Source: Pollutimonas harenae
GTDB taxonomy: Bacteria; Pseudomonadota; Gammaproteobacteria; Burkholderiales; Burkholderiaceae_B
Length of the DNA stretch: 64,000 nucleotides
NCBI RefSeq assembly: GCF_004153685.1
Contig: NZ_SDQD01000002.1
Span: 992,001 to 1,056,000 of the forward strand
Direction: 5' to 3'
Below, in pieces: positions 36,179 through 44,705 of this stretch. The position numbers were made by a program, and so were the translations under genes. Each line of letters opens with the position of its first letter. Positions within the stretch are counted from its first letter, which is position 1. Under the pieces are notes generated by a model that was not told the origin of the DNA, did not search any database, and saw only the letters and a program-made list of their open reading frames with translations.

Positions 36179-36964
36179 TTACAGTTGGGTCAGGCGCGCC
36201 AGCATCTGGTCTGACGTCTCGATGGCCTTGCTGTTCATTTCATAGGCGCGCTGGGTGGTGATCATATTGACCAATTCCTCGGCCACATTCACGTTGGACG
36301 TTTCGGTGTACTGCTGCAACACCAGGCCGGCACCATCCAGGCCAGGCTGAGCAAAATTGGCCGGGCCCGACGCATCGGTTTCCACATACAGATTCTCGCC
36401 AGCGCTTTGCAGACCGGTGGGATTAATGAAGGTATTCAGCTGCAGCTGTCCCACCTCGACATTGGTGCCGGCTGCGCCCGGTTGTGTCACCGATACCGTG
36501 CCATCGCGGGCAATGGTGATGGTCAGTGCATTGTCGGGAATATTGATGGGTGGCTGAATGGGGTAACCACCGGCCGTAACCAGCTGTCCGTTCTGGTCCA
36601 CCTGCAGGCTGCCGTCGCGGGTGTAGGCGAAAGTGCCGTCAGGCATCTCTACCTGTAAAAAACCCTTGCCCTGAATGGCGATATCCATCGAATTGCCGGT
36701 GTCTTTCAGGTTGCCTTGCGTATGAATGCGCTCGGTCGCCACCGTACGCACACCAGTGCCTATCTGCAAGCCAGAGGGTAACTGGTTGGCCGCACCCACC
36801 TGAGCGCCCGGCTGACGTATGGTCTGGTACATCAAGTCTTCGAAATTGGCGCGACTGCGCTTGAAGCCTGTGGTATTGACGTTGGCCAGGTTGTTGGAAA
36901 TCACATCCATATTGGTCTGCTGTGATTCCAGACCCGTCTTGGCGATCCAGAGCGAACGTATCAT
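36179..36964 (-). CDS. flgG: Distal rod protein FlgG
   Basis: 261 residues. The N-terminal rod signature [20 protein letters not shown] and [20 protein letters not shown] are clear, with [12 protein letters not shown] following. The C-terminus contains [20 protein letters not shown]. Length equals E. coli (260). ATG 36964 follows AAGGATATAGATC. Confidence 0.97.
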   Translation of the reverse strand: MIRSLWIAKTGLESQQTNMDVISNNLANVNTTGFKRSRANFEDLMYQTIRQPGAQVGAANQLPSGLQIGTGVRTVATERIHTQGNLKDTGNSMDIAIQGKGFLQVEMPDGTFAYTRDGSLQVDQNGQLVTAGGYPIQPPINIPDNALTITIARDGTVSVTQPGAAGTNVEVGQLQLNTFINPTGLQSAGENLYVETDASGPANFAQPGLDGAGLVLQQYTETSNVNVAEELVNMITTQRAYEMNSKAIETSDQMLARLTQL

Positions 36965-37014
36965 GATCTATATCCTTGTGTGGATGCGGCATGCCGCATC
37001 GGTACCGTATGGCA

Positions 37015-37761
37015 TTAATTGGTGGACAGTATGGAATTGGCACGCTCAGCGTTGGAGCTCGCGTCCTGTATGACTTTCATCTGCATTTCAAAACGACGCG
37101 CATTGGCAATCATGCCCACCATCGCTTCGGCCGGGTTCACATTGCTTTTCTCGACAAAACCGGCAATCATGCGCACCTGCGGATCGGCTGGCGCGGCTTG
37201 CCCATTGGCCGCGCGAAACAGGCCATCGCCACCACGCAGCAGGCCGTCCGGTTGGGGATTAACCAGCTTGAGCTGGCCGATCAACTGTATGTCGTTTGGC
37301 CTATCGCCGGCGCCCAGCACCGATATCTGCCCATCACCCGAGAAAGTCACCGCGCCGCGCTCGGGAATTTCAACCGGCGCGCCGTCGGCCGACAGCACCG
37401 GGTAGCCCTGGCTGGTGACCAGCAGGTTTTGCTCGTTGACGGCAAATTCACCGGCACGGGTATAGGCTTCGCCCTGCGGTGTTTGCACGCTGAACCAGCC
37501 ATCACCGGTAATGGCGGCATCGAGCGCATGGCCGGTTTCCACCATCACGCCCTGCCCCAAATGGCTGGCCGGCGTAGAGGTGACCGTGGAAACCCGCGTG
37601 GGCAGCGTGGGCGCGGCACCGACCACGGGCACGGAACGGTAGATGGCCATCTGCTCGCGAAAGCCTGCCGTATTGACGTTGGCCAGGTTGTTGCTGATGA
37701 CGGACTGCTGTTCCAGCACGCGGGCGGCGCCACCGGCCGCCGTATAAATAATGCGATCCAT
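37015..37761 (-). CDS. flgF: Proximal rod protein FlgF
   Basis: 248 residues. The N-terminus MDRIIYTAAGGAARVLEQQS and [14 protein letters not shown] match FlgF, and the C-terminus has SNVNPAEAMVGMIANARRFE. Length equals E. coli (251). Located between flgE and flgG as usual. Confidence 0.96.
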   Translation of the reverse strand: MDRIIYTAAGGAARVLEQQSVISNNLANVNTAGFREQMAIYRSVPVVGAAPTLPTRVSTVTSTPASHLGQGVMVETGHALDAAITGDGWFSVQTPQGEAYTRAGEFAVNEQNLLVTSQGYPVLSADGAPVEIPERGAVTFSGDGQISVLGAGDRPNDIQLIGQLKLVNPQPDGLLRGGDGLFRAANGQAAPADPQVRMIAGFVEKSNVNPAEAMVGMIANARRFEMQMKVIQDASSNAERANSILSTN

Positions 37762-37771
37762 GTCGGTTTAT

Positions 37772-38983
37772 TTAACGCATCGAGATCAGGGTCTGCATGA
37801 TCTGATCCTGTGTCTTGATGGTTTGCGCATTGGCCTGATAGGTACGCTGCGCAATAATCATGTTGACCAGTTCCTGGCTCATGTCCACGTTGGACTCCTC
37901 TACCGCCTGGCCTTTGATGCGCGCCATCCCATTGGAGCCCGGGCGACCAAGTATGGGCTGGCCCGAGGTCGAGGTTTCGATCCAGGCATTGCCACCCACC
38001 GGCTGCAGGCCCTGCAAGTTGGCAAAGTCCACCAATACCAGCGAACCCATGGACTGGGTTTCGCCATTGGTGTAGCTGGCCACAATGGAACCGTCCGCCG
38101 CGATGGCCATGCTGGCGTATTCACCCGTAGGGTAGCCATTCTGGTTGAAGTTGAAAGTGAAATCGCCACCGAACTGCGTGGAGCCGGCGTAGTCGACGGT
38201 GAAGTTCAGGGCATTGGCGGGCGAAGCGCCGGGAACCGTAGCCATCTGCACGGTTACCGGGGCCGTAGGCTCCACCAGGCGTCCGCCCTGATCAAAGCGC
38301 ATACGCTCAACACCACTCACCGGATCAGTGACAGCTTGACCGCCGATGCGATAGTAGACGTCCCACTCACTGATATCAGGTGTAGCCGCTTCCGAAGGCC
38401 GCTTGGCAAAGTACTGCATCATTTGATGCGAATTACCCAGGGAGTCGTAGACGTTGATGGGCAGCGAATGTGTGTAGGTACTGGGTACGGCGGGGTCGAA
38501 GGTACCCACCGCCAGCGGCGCATTCGCATCCACATTTACTTTGGACGTCACGGTAGACGTTGCTGACGGCGCGATATTGCCCGACGGAACGCGTACCGGC
38601 ACCAGATTGGTGCCGCCCTCTTCGTAGCCTGTCAGCTGATAGCCCTGGGCATTGACCAGGTAGCCATCCTTGTCCGGCGAGAACTGGCCGTTGCGCGTAT
38701 ACAGTACGCTGCCACTGGGGTCGGTTACCCGGAACAAGCCGCTGGCCCCATCAATGGCCATATCGAACTGGTTACCGGTACTGGATACTGAGCCGATGGT
38801 GAAGCGTTGATTAATGCTGGCCACCTGCGTGCCCAGACCCACGCGCGAGCTGGCATAGACATCGGCAAATGACGCTGTGCCAGACTTGAAGCCGACCGTG
38901 CCGGAGTTGGCAATATTGTTGCCGATCACATCCAGATTCTGTGCGGCGGCGTTCAATCCACTTAGACCTTGTCCGAAACCCAT
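37772..38983 (-). CDS. flgE: Flagellar hook protein FlgE
   Basis: 403 residues. The N-terminus MGFGQGLSGLNAAAQNLDVI with GNNIANSGTVGFKSGTASFA is diagnostic, and the C-terminus carries NVDMSQELVNMIIAQRTYQA. It polymerises into the hook beneath the cap FlgD. Length equals E. coli (402). ATG 38983 follows GAGGTATATC. Confidence 0.97.
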   Translation of the reverse strand: MGFGQGLSGLNAAAQNLDVIGNNIANSGTVGFKSGTASFADVYASSRVGLGTQVASINQRFTIGSVSSTGNQFDMAIDGASGLFRVTDPSGSVLYTRNGQFSPDKDGYLVNAQGYQLTGYEEGGTNLVPVRVPSGNIAPSATSTVTSKVNVDANAPLAVGTFDPAVPSTYTHSLPINVYDSLGNSHQMMQYFAKRPSEAATPDISEWDVYYRIGGQAVTDPVSGVERMRFDQGGRLVEPTAPVTVQMATVPGASPANALNFTVDYAGSTQFGGDFTFNFNQNGYPTGEYASMAIAADGSIVASYTNGETQSMGSLVLVDFANLQGLQPVGGNAWIETSTSGQPILGRPGSNGMARIKGQAVEESNVDMSQELVNMIIAQRTYQANAQTIKTQDQIMQTLISMR

Positions 38984-39060
38984 GATATACCTCGTTAACT
39001 TTTAACTATGTTTTAGAAGTGCGGCGCACACCGTGGCGACACCGCGTACCGCTACCGCAA

Positions 39061-39747
39061 CTACATGATTTTTCTTATGTCCAGAAGCGAAAACTTGCCC
39101 GCCAGACCGAGATCCAGCTGCAAGCCGCTGGACGAGTACGCCACACTGCCTACCTTGCCGTACATCAAGGCACCCGACGATACGGGATTGCCGTCTGCAT
39201 CGGATGCGGCCACCTTGACGGTATAGGCACCATTGACCAGTTCAACGCCGCCATCGCCCTTGCCGTCCCACTGCATGGAGACGATGCCAGCCGGCTGAGG
39301 ACCCAGCTCCAGCTGACGTACAGCCGTGCCTGTGCTGTCCAGTATCGTTACGGTTGCCTTCGTGGCCGGCGATATAAAGTCGATACCAAAAGGTGTGGAC
39401 ACCTTCTCGCCGGTTTCACCACCTAATGAAATCTTGCTGCCAGGCACCAGCACCTCTTTGCCGATCAGGCCGGCAGCCTGCATGGACTGCGACACATCCA
39501 TTTGGCCCGACAGTGCCAGCAAAGTAGTGTTCAATTGATTGATGCCGTTCACCGTGGACAGCTGCGCAATCTGCGATGTGACCTGCGCGTTATCCATAGG
39601 GTTGAGCGGATCCTGGTTCTGCAACTGCGTGACGAGCAATGTCAGGAATCTGTCCTGGGTGTCGCCCATCAGGCTGTTGGTGCCAGCCTGGGCATAGCCC
39701 ATCGGGTTAGTGTCTGTCTTGCTCACTGCGGCGGTATTGGTGGTCAC
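39061..39747 (-). CDS. flgD: Hook assembly scaffold FlgD
   Basis: 228 residues, the hook cap. The conserved N-terminal block FLTLLVTQLQNQDPLNPMDN and AQVTSQIAQLSTVNGINQLN is followed by a C-terminal FnIII/tudor-like region (VTILDSTGTAVRQLELG and WDGKGDGGVELVNGAYTVKV). The start is GTG at 39747 with GGAG seven bases upstream; no ATG fits. Confidence 0.96.
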   Translation of the reverse strand: MTTNTAAVSKTDTNPMGYAQAGTNSLMGDTQDRFLTLLVTQLQNQDPLNPMDNAQVTSQIAQLSTVNGINQLNTTLLALSGQMDVSQSMQAAGLIGKEVLVPGSKISLGGETGEKVSTPFGIDFISPATKATVTILDSTGTAVRQLELGPQPAGIVSMQWDGKGDGGVELVNGAYTVKVAASDADGNPVSSGALMYGKVGSVAYSSSGLQLDLGLAGKFSLLDIRKIM

Positions 39748-39786
39748 GCTTTGCTCCGGATAAAGGTCTGGACGATAGGCATGGCT

Positions 39787-40203
39787 TTACTGGCCTATTG
39801 ACAGCGTGCGCATCATCAGACTTTTTGCCGTGTTGATCACTTCAACATTGGCCTGATAAGAGCGCGAGGCGGAAATCATGTTGACGGTCTCAGCCACCAC
39901 GTCCACATTGGGCATGGCGACATAACCGTCGGCATTGGCCAAGGGGTTCTTGGGGTCGTATTGCAGTCGGGGAGGCGCAGCGCTTTCCACAACAGCGGCC
40001 ACCCGTACGCCACCCACGGCGGCCGTCTGCGACTGACCGGCTACAGGTGTCATCTGAAACACCACTTGGCGGGCGCGATAAGGCTGGCCATCCGGACCCG
40101 TCACGCTGTCTGCGTTGGCCAGATTGCTGGCCGTGACGTTCATACGCTGCGACTGCGCCGTTAAGGCAGAGCCCGCGATCTGAAATATGCTGCTGGTCGA
40201 CAT
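39787..40203 (-). CDS. flgC: Proximal rod protein FlgC
   Basis: 138 residues. N-terminus [20 protein letters not shown] and [21 protein letters not shown]-terminus [20 protein letters not shown] and [20 protein letters not shown]. Length equals E. coli (134). ATG 40203 follows CAGGATTCTC. Confidence 0.97.
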   Translation of the reverse strand: MSTSSIFQIAGSALTAQSQRMNVTASNLANADSVTGPDGQPYRARQVVFQMTPVAGQSQTAAVGGVRVAAVVESAAPPRLQYDPKNPLANADGYVAMPNVDVVAETVNMISASRSYQANVEVINTAKSLMMRTLSIGQ

Positions 40204-40235
40204 GAGAATCCTGTAATGTTCAGTGTCTGCCTGCG

Positions 40236-40649
40236 TTACTGCTGCAGCGCAGCCATAATGCCTTTGATACGGGCCGAGATGATGGTCAAGTCGGTCTGAT
40301 AGTTAGCTGTGTTGTCGGCAAAGGCTACGCGTTCCACATCCATATCTACCGTATTGCCATCCATGCTGGGTTGCAGCGGTTGCCGGTACAGTAGAGGTGC
40401 TGGGTCTGGTGTAACGGCTTTGGCCGGAATATGGCGAACCGACGTCAAGGCGAGTTGTGTATCGGGCAAATGCATGCTGCCGCCGCCATCCATGGCCTGG
40501 CGCAGCGCGGCAGTAAAATCAAAATCGCGCGCTTTGTAGTTGGGTGTATCGGCATTGGCGATATTGGCAGCCAGCACTTCCTGGCGCCTTTGGCGCAAGG
40601 CCAGCGTTGTCTGGTAAAAGCCCAAGTCGTCACCGATACGGTCAATCAT
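40236..40649 (-). CDS. flgB: Proximal rod protein FlgB
   Basis: 137 residues. The family start [20 protein letters not shown] and [20 protein letters not shown] are clear; the C-terminus contains [20 protein letters not shown]. The frame is open far upstream (to 40928), but only ATG 40649, preceded by AGGTGCCAT, gives the FlgB start. First gene of flgBCDEFGHIJ, divergent from flgA across 127 bases that should hold both class 2 promoters. Confidence 0.96.
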   Translation of the reverse strand: MIDRIGDDLGFYQTTLALRQRRQEVLAANIANADTPNYKARDFDFTAALRQAMDGGGSMHLPDTQLALTSVRHIPAKAVTPDPAPLLYRQPLQPSMDGNTVDMDVERVAFADNTANYQTDLTIISARIKGIMAALQQ

Positions 40650-40776
40650 ATGGCACCTGCGTTCTGAAGATACATGCATAGTAAAGGCCATGCTGCCTAG
40701 ACAAAGTATGAAACAAGGCGCGAATTGACAGCCAATTCCCGCATTGCCCAGCCAGCCCCTTCTATAAAATGACCTC

Positions 40777-41487
40777 ATGCAAAAGTCATGGCTCATTTTC
40801 ATCCTCGCGCTGTGTGCGGTGTTTACATCAGCACAGGCCGCCCTGCCCGCCAATGCAACCCCCGCAGTGCAAGACCCTGCCCTGGTGGTCGCCGAAGTCG
40901 AGGACTTCCTGCATTCACAGGCCAGCACTTACCCCGGCTCGGTCCAGGTCACCGTTGAAACGCCGCGCATACAGAACCAGCAGGCCTGTGATCAGCTGCA
41001 AGCCTATCTACCCTCAGGACAGCGGCTGCGTTCACGCATGTCGGTGGGTGTGCGCTGTGTGGAGCCCGCCGTATGGACGTCGCATGTAAAGGTCACCTTG
41101 AGTATCCAGGGCTATTACTATGTGGCCAATCGCAATATGGATGTCGGAGAGGTGGTGTCGCTCGATGACATGGCCGCCCGCGAAGGCGACATCCTGCGCC
41201 TGGCCAGAAATATTGTTTTCGACCCCAGTCAGGTGGTCGGCTATATCACCAGCCAACGCATACGCGCAGGCAGTCCCATCAAGTCCAGTGCCCTGCGCGA
41301 CCCTGAGTCGATACAGCGCGGCCAGGTGGTACGCACAGAGGCTCGGGGTGCCGGCTTTGTCGCAACCGGCGAAGGCCAGGCCTTGCAAAGCGGCGCGCCT
41401 GGTACCCAGATCCAGGTGCGAGCGAGTTCGGGACAAGTCATCAGCGGTGTGGTGGTCAATGCCCATACGGTCCGCATAATCATGTAA
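40777..41487 (+). CDS. flgA: P-ring assembly chaperone FlgA
   Basis: 236 residues with a signal peptide (WLIFILALCAVFTSAQA, cleavage near residue 21) and a C-terminal SAF domain (YYVANRNMDVGEVVSLDDMA and SRIRAGSPIKSSALRD-like sequence), ending VVNAHTVRIIM. It is a periplasmic chaperone for FlgI. The ATG lies just 9 bases after a TATAAAAT sequence (40763-40770), so either the leader is very short or the real promoter lies further upstream. Confidence 0.93.
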   Translation: MQKSWLIFILALCAVFTSAQAALPANATPAVQDPALVVAEVEDFLHSQASTYPGSVQVTVETPRIQNQQACDQLQAYLPSGQRLRSRMSVGVRCVEPAVWTSHVKVTLSIQGYYYVANRNMDVGEVVSLDDMAAREGDILRLARNIVFDPSQVVGYITSQRIRAGSPIKSSALRDPESIQRGQVVRTEARGAGFVATGEGQALQSGAPGTQIQVRASSGQVISGVVVNAHTVRIIM

Positions 41488-41533
41488 GCAGACGCTGCCT
41501 GAAGTAAGCGCTGGCAAAAACAAGTATTAGCCC

Positions 41534-41560
41534 TAAAGTTCGTGGGTTTTCGACCGTAAA
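41534..41560 (+). promoter_or_regulatory. Sigma-28 promoter of flgM
   Basis: TAAA (41534-41537), 15 bases, ACCGTAAA (41553-41560), 50 bases before the flgM start. One mismatch in the GCCG core. It allows FliA to drive its own inhibitor, as in enterics. Confidence 0.78.
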
Positions 41561-41609
41561 AGAACTGAGCATACGCAGTACACTAGCTGCAGCATTCCGG
41601 AGAAAACAC

Positions 41610-41903
41610 TTGAAAATCACATCATCCCCCCTGAATACCCCGACCGGCCCCGTGGCAGGCACGCGGAGCGATGGCGTGAACAACACGAATGTGCCGGCTT
41701 CCGGTTCGGCGGCCAGCGGCAAGCCCTCGGTCGACCTCAGTAGCGCCGCAAGGCATTTGTCCAGTCTCGAAAACGCCGACAATGACGTCGACGTGGCGCG
41801 TGTCCAGGAACTGCGCGATGCTATCGCGTCCGGACAACTCAAAATAGACCCCAGTCGCATAGCCGACGGCCTTCTGGCCAGCGTGCGCGACCTGCTCAAA
41901 TAG
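41610..41903 (+). CDS. flgM: Anti-sigma-28 factor FlgM
   Basis: 97 residues, exported inhibitor of FliA. Largely disordered, with the typical N-terminus MKITSSPLNTPTGP and C-terminal FliA-binding helices (DVARVQELRDAIASGQLKID, then PSRIADGLLASVRDLLK). The start codon is TTG at 41610, preceded at good distance by CCGGAG; there is no nearby in-frame ATG that keeps the family N-terminus. Followed after 7 bases by flgN. Confidence 0.95.
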   Translation: MKITSSPLNTPTGPVAGTRSDGVNNTNVPASGSAASGKPSVDLSSAARHLSSLENADNDVDVARVQELRDAIASGQLKIDPSRIADGLLASVRDLLK

Positions 41904-41910
41904 ACACCTG

Positions 41911-42387
41911 ATGAACAGCACGATCGCCCAGCTGCACACCTGCCTGGAACACGAAACAACCCTGGTGCGCGAGTTTATCGAGCTGCTTGAATCAGAAGCG
42001 CAGATACTGGCCAACGGCGTTGCCGAAGACGCACTTGCAACGAGCACTGCCAGAAAAAACATCTACGCCGCGCAACTTGCCCAGGCAAGCGAAACCCGTC
42101 AGACCATGCTGACCACGTTGGGTTATGGCGCCGACCGTGCTGGCCTCGAAGCCGCTACCGACAAGCACCCTGCCCTACGTGCTGCCAGCGAGCAACTGCT
42201 GGAACAAACCCGCCAGGCCAGCGAACTGAACGCCTCCAACGGCCTCATTATCGATACGTTTCTTGAGCATAACCAGCAAGCGCTGGAGATGCTACGCACC
42301 TTGGCTGGCGCCGAGAATCTGTACGATGCCAAAGGACGTACCCGCCCGGGTGGCAAGACGCAAAGCACGAATATTAAAGCCGGCTAA
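41911..42387 (+). CDS. flgN: FlgK/FlgL export chaperone FlgN
   Basis: 158 residues, helical coiled-coil protein of FlgN family length (138 in E. coli). N-terminal LHTCLEHETTLVREFIELLE and the C-terminal segment SNGLIIDTFLEHNQQALEML, with the substrate-binding helix following. It chaperones the junction proteins. Its stop overlaps by 3-4 bases the stop of the convergent flhF. Confidence 0.92.
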   Translation: MNSTIAQLHTCLEHETTLVREFIELLESEAQILANGVAEDALATSTARKNIYAAQLAQASETRQTMLTTLGYGADRAGLEAATDKHPALRAASEQLLEQTRQASELNASNGLIIDTFLEHNQQALEMLRTLAGAENLYDAKGRTRPGGKTQSTNIKAG

Positions 42388-44705
42388 GGTCCAGGGCGCA
42401 TAAACTCTTTCAGCGCAAACAACTTGAGCAATGCTGGCGCCCAACACGAGGGCGGCAGCGTTGCCTTGCCCACCAGACTTGCCGCCACGGAACGAGCCAT
42501 ACGCGCCGAGCTGCCCTGACTCAGATTCCAGGCGGCCATGGCACACTGTATTGCCACCATCGCATGCTCCTGTTCCGATTCAAAGGCACGACCTTGTTCC
42601 AGCAACCGCCACATCTGCGGCGTTTGCCGAAGACCTGAACGGGCTTCGCTACGAATGAGCAGACAGGCTGCCAGCCAGGAAACCACTGCACCATCTTGAG
42701 GCTTGGCCAGACCATATAGTGTCTTGATCAGACTGCCATCCTGGCGCCGCAGCACCCGCAACGAGACCATATGTAAATTCAGGGGTGCTTGCTGGCGTGC
42801 AGGCAAAATCACCGGGCAATATGCAGCCCATATCACCAGATCCGGGGCGGCTACGCCGGCGATAGTATCAAGGTCGACTGGCAGTTCGGCCGCCGCCAGC
42901 GGCTGATGCGGCAAAGTCTTTGCCAAAGCACCCACCGTAGTCGCACCATCATCGACAAACACTCGAGTAGCACCAAAAACCTGGGCAAGCCAGCGCACGC
43001 CGCTGCCGTTGACCTTGCGCCATAAGGCCTGGCTGCCGCCCTCAAACACATGCATGAGCGAGCCTGTAGAACTTAGCGCAGCGATCTGGCGCAACAAGGC
43101 ATCGCTTGCGGATGGAGCCGCCGAGGCCGATTCCCCGGTTGATGATACCCAGCCGCCAGAAAAAGCCAGTTGCTGTAATGGCGTGGTCAGGGCCTTGCCC
43201 TGCCCGCTCAGCAGCAGGCTTGCCCGCACATGGCCTCGCAGACCATTTTGCAAACTCAAGGGACACTGATCGTGGACCGCCAGCAACGGTCCGGCCTCGC
43301 CCGCCTGAGCGTTATGAGCGACCCGTTCCAACTGTCGCAGGCGGCCCGCAAGCCTAGCCGCTCCATCCGACCCGGCTGGCGCACGCCATAATTCGTAGGC
43401 TTGAGCCAGGGCAACATCGTCATCCACAAAGTCGCAGGCGGTCTGCAGATCGTCCATTGCCAGTGCACTGCCCGCCGCCCCACCCGTCACCGAGAGCAGG
43501 CCCGGCAGCCATTGACTACGACGCCGATCCGCACCGGCCTTGACGTCCTTGTCGTTGCTTGGCTTGCTCAGCGACATCAGCGCCGCAAAATCGGCCTCGG
43601 TGGGCGCATACAAGACACTGGCCGGATTGCTGTGCGCCAGGGCCTGATCGACCAACTCGGCCGAATACGCCGGCATTAGGTCTTCCGGTACCTTTTGGCC
43701 GGTCGACACAAAATGAATCGGCAATTGATATCGCAAAGCAGTATCGAGCGCCGCGCCCATCCGGCTGGCTTCATCCACTTTGGTAATGATGCATCCCGCT
43801 GGCGGCGAACCGCCGTCGTTGGCATAACTGCGGGCTACCTCGTCCAGGGTATCGCCATGGCTGCTGGCATTCAGCACCAATAAGCGGCTGATTGGCCGGC
43901 CTGCGCCCGCCAGCATAGCGGCCTGCTCGGCAATATAGTGATCACGCTGGCTGATGCCAACGTTGTCGATCAATAGCGTCTGGCCGGGGTTTGTCTGTCG
44001 AATGATGGCCTGCAGTTCATGCACGTCCTGCGCCACATGTACCGGCACATTCATCATTCGACCGTAAATCTTCAGTTGCTCATGTGCCCCGATCCGGTAG
44101 GTATCGGTAGTGAGCAACACCAGGCTGTCCGGGCCGGCACGGCGCAGGCAGCGTGCCGCCAGCTTGGCAATCGTGGTGGTCTTGCCCACTCCTGTAGGCC
44201 CCACCAGTGCAATGGCACGGCCGCTGGTCCATAAATCGTCTTCGCTACCCAGCACCGGCAAATGCGTGATGAGTTCCTGGCGGGCCCACTGCACGGCCGC
44301 CTTGCCTGACAGCCCTTCCGGCAGACGCTTGAGCATGGCACGCAACAACGCCGTGCTGAATCCGAAACCGAGCATGGTCTGGAATAGCGTTGCCGCCTGG
44401 GGAATCCGACGCAAATGGCTGCCCCACATCAAATCATCCATGCGCGCTTCCAGAGCGCCCCGCATGTCGCCAATGGCACTCATGACCTCAATACGGGCAT
44501 TGCTTGCGGGCGGCATGGCCGCGCTTGACGGCATCTGTGGCACATCTGAAGCAGCTGCTTGAGCCGATGTCGCGTCAGTGGCCAGGATTTCCACCCCACC
44601 ATTGACACGTCGGTTGGACACGATCAGCGCGTCAGGCCCCAACGCAAGACGAACCTGGCGCAGTGCTTCGCGATTGGTGCTACCCAGAAATCGACTGATG
44701 TTCAT
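42384..44705 (-). CDS. flhF: Flagellar GTPase FlhF with a long C-terminal extension
   Basis: 773 residues, about twice the usual FlhF length (around 370-480). N-terminal MNISRFLGSTNREALRQVRL, then the SRP-type GTPase: P-loop GPTGVGKT at 169-176, TTDTYRIGAHEQLKIYGRMM, a G3 motif DNVGISQRD in place of the more usual DTVGMSQRD, and KVDEASRMGAALD. The GTPase ends near residue 385. The remaining 380 or so residues resemble nothing I recognise and carry no second P-loop. FlhF normally directs flagellar placement with FlhG, but no flhG follows here. Coupled to flhA by ATGA. Confidence 0.9.
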   Translation of the reverse strand: MNISRFLGSTNREALRQVRLALGPDALIVSNRRVNGGVEILATDATSAQAAASDVPQMPSSAAMPPASNARIEVMSAIGDMRGALEARMDDLMWGSHLRRIPQAATLFQTMLGFGFSTALLRAMLKRLPEGLSGKAAVQWARQELITHLPVLGSEDDLWTSGRAIALVGPTGVGKTTTIAKLAARCLRRAGPDSLVLLTTDTYRIGAHEQLKIYGRMMNVPVHVAQDVHELQAIIRQTNPGQTLLIDNVGISQRDHYIAEQAAMLAGAGRPISRLLVLNASSHGDTLDEVARSYANDGGSPPAGCIITKVDEASRMGAALDTALRYQLPIHFVSTGQKVPEDLMPAYSAELVDQALAHSNPASVLYAPTEADFAALMSLSKPSNDKDVKAGADRRRSQWLPGLLSVTGGAAGSALAMDDLQTACDFVDDDVALAQAYELWRAPAGSDGAARLAGRLRQLERVAHNAQAGEAGPLLAVHDQCPLSLQNGLRGHVRASLLLSGQGKALTTPLQQLAFSGGWVSSTGESASAAPSASDALLRQIAALSSTGSLMHVFEGGSQALWRKVNGSGVRWLAQVFGATRVFVDDGATTVGALAKTLPHQPLAAAELPVDLDTIAGVAAPDLVIWAAYCPVILPARQQAPLNLHMVSLRVLRRQDGSLIKTLYGLAKPQDGAVVSWLAACLLIRSEARSGLRQTPQMWRLLEQGRAFESEQEHAMVAIQCAMAAWNLSQGSSARMARSVAASLVGKATLPPSCWAPALLKLFALKEFMRPGP

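Noticed and set aside
40763-40770. TATAAAAT directly before flgA as its -10 box
   Set aside because: Its distance to the ATG would leave almost no leader and there is no matching -35 element.
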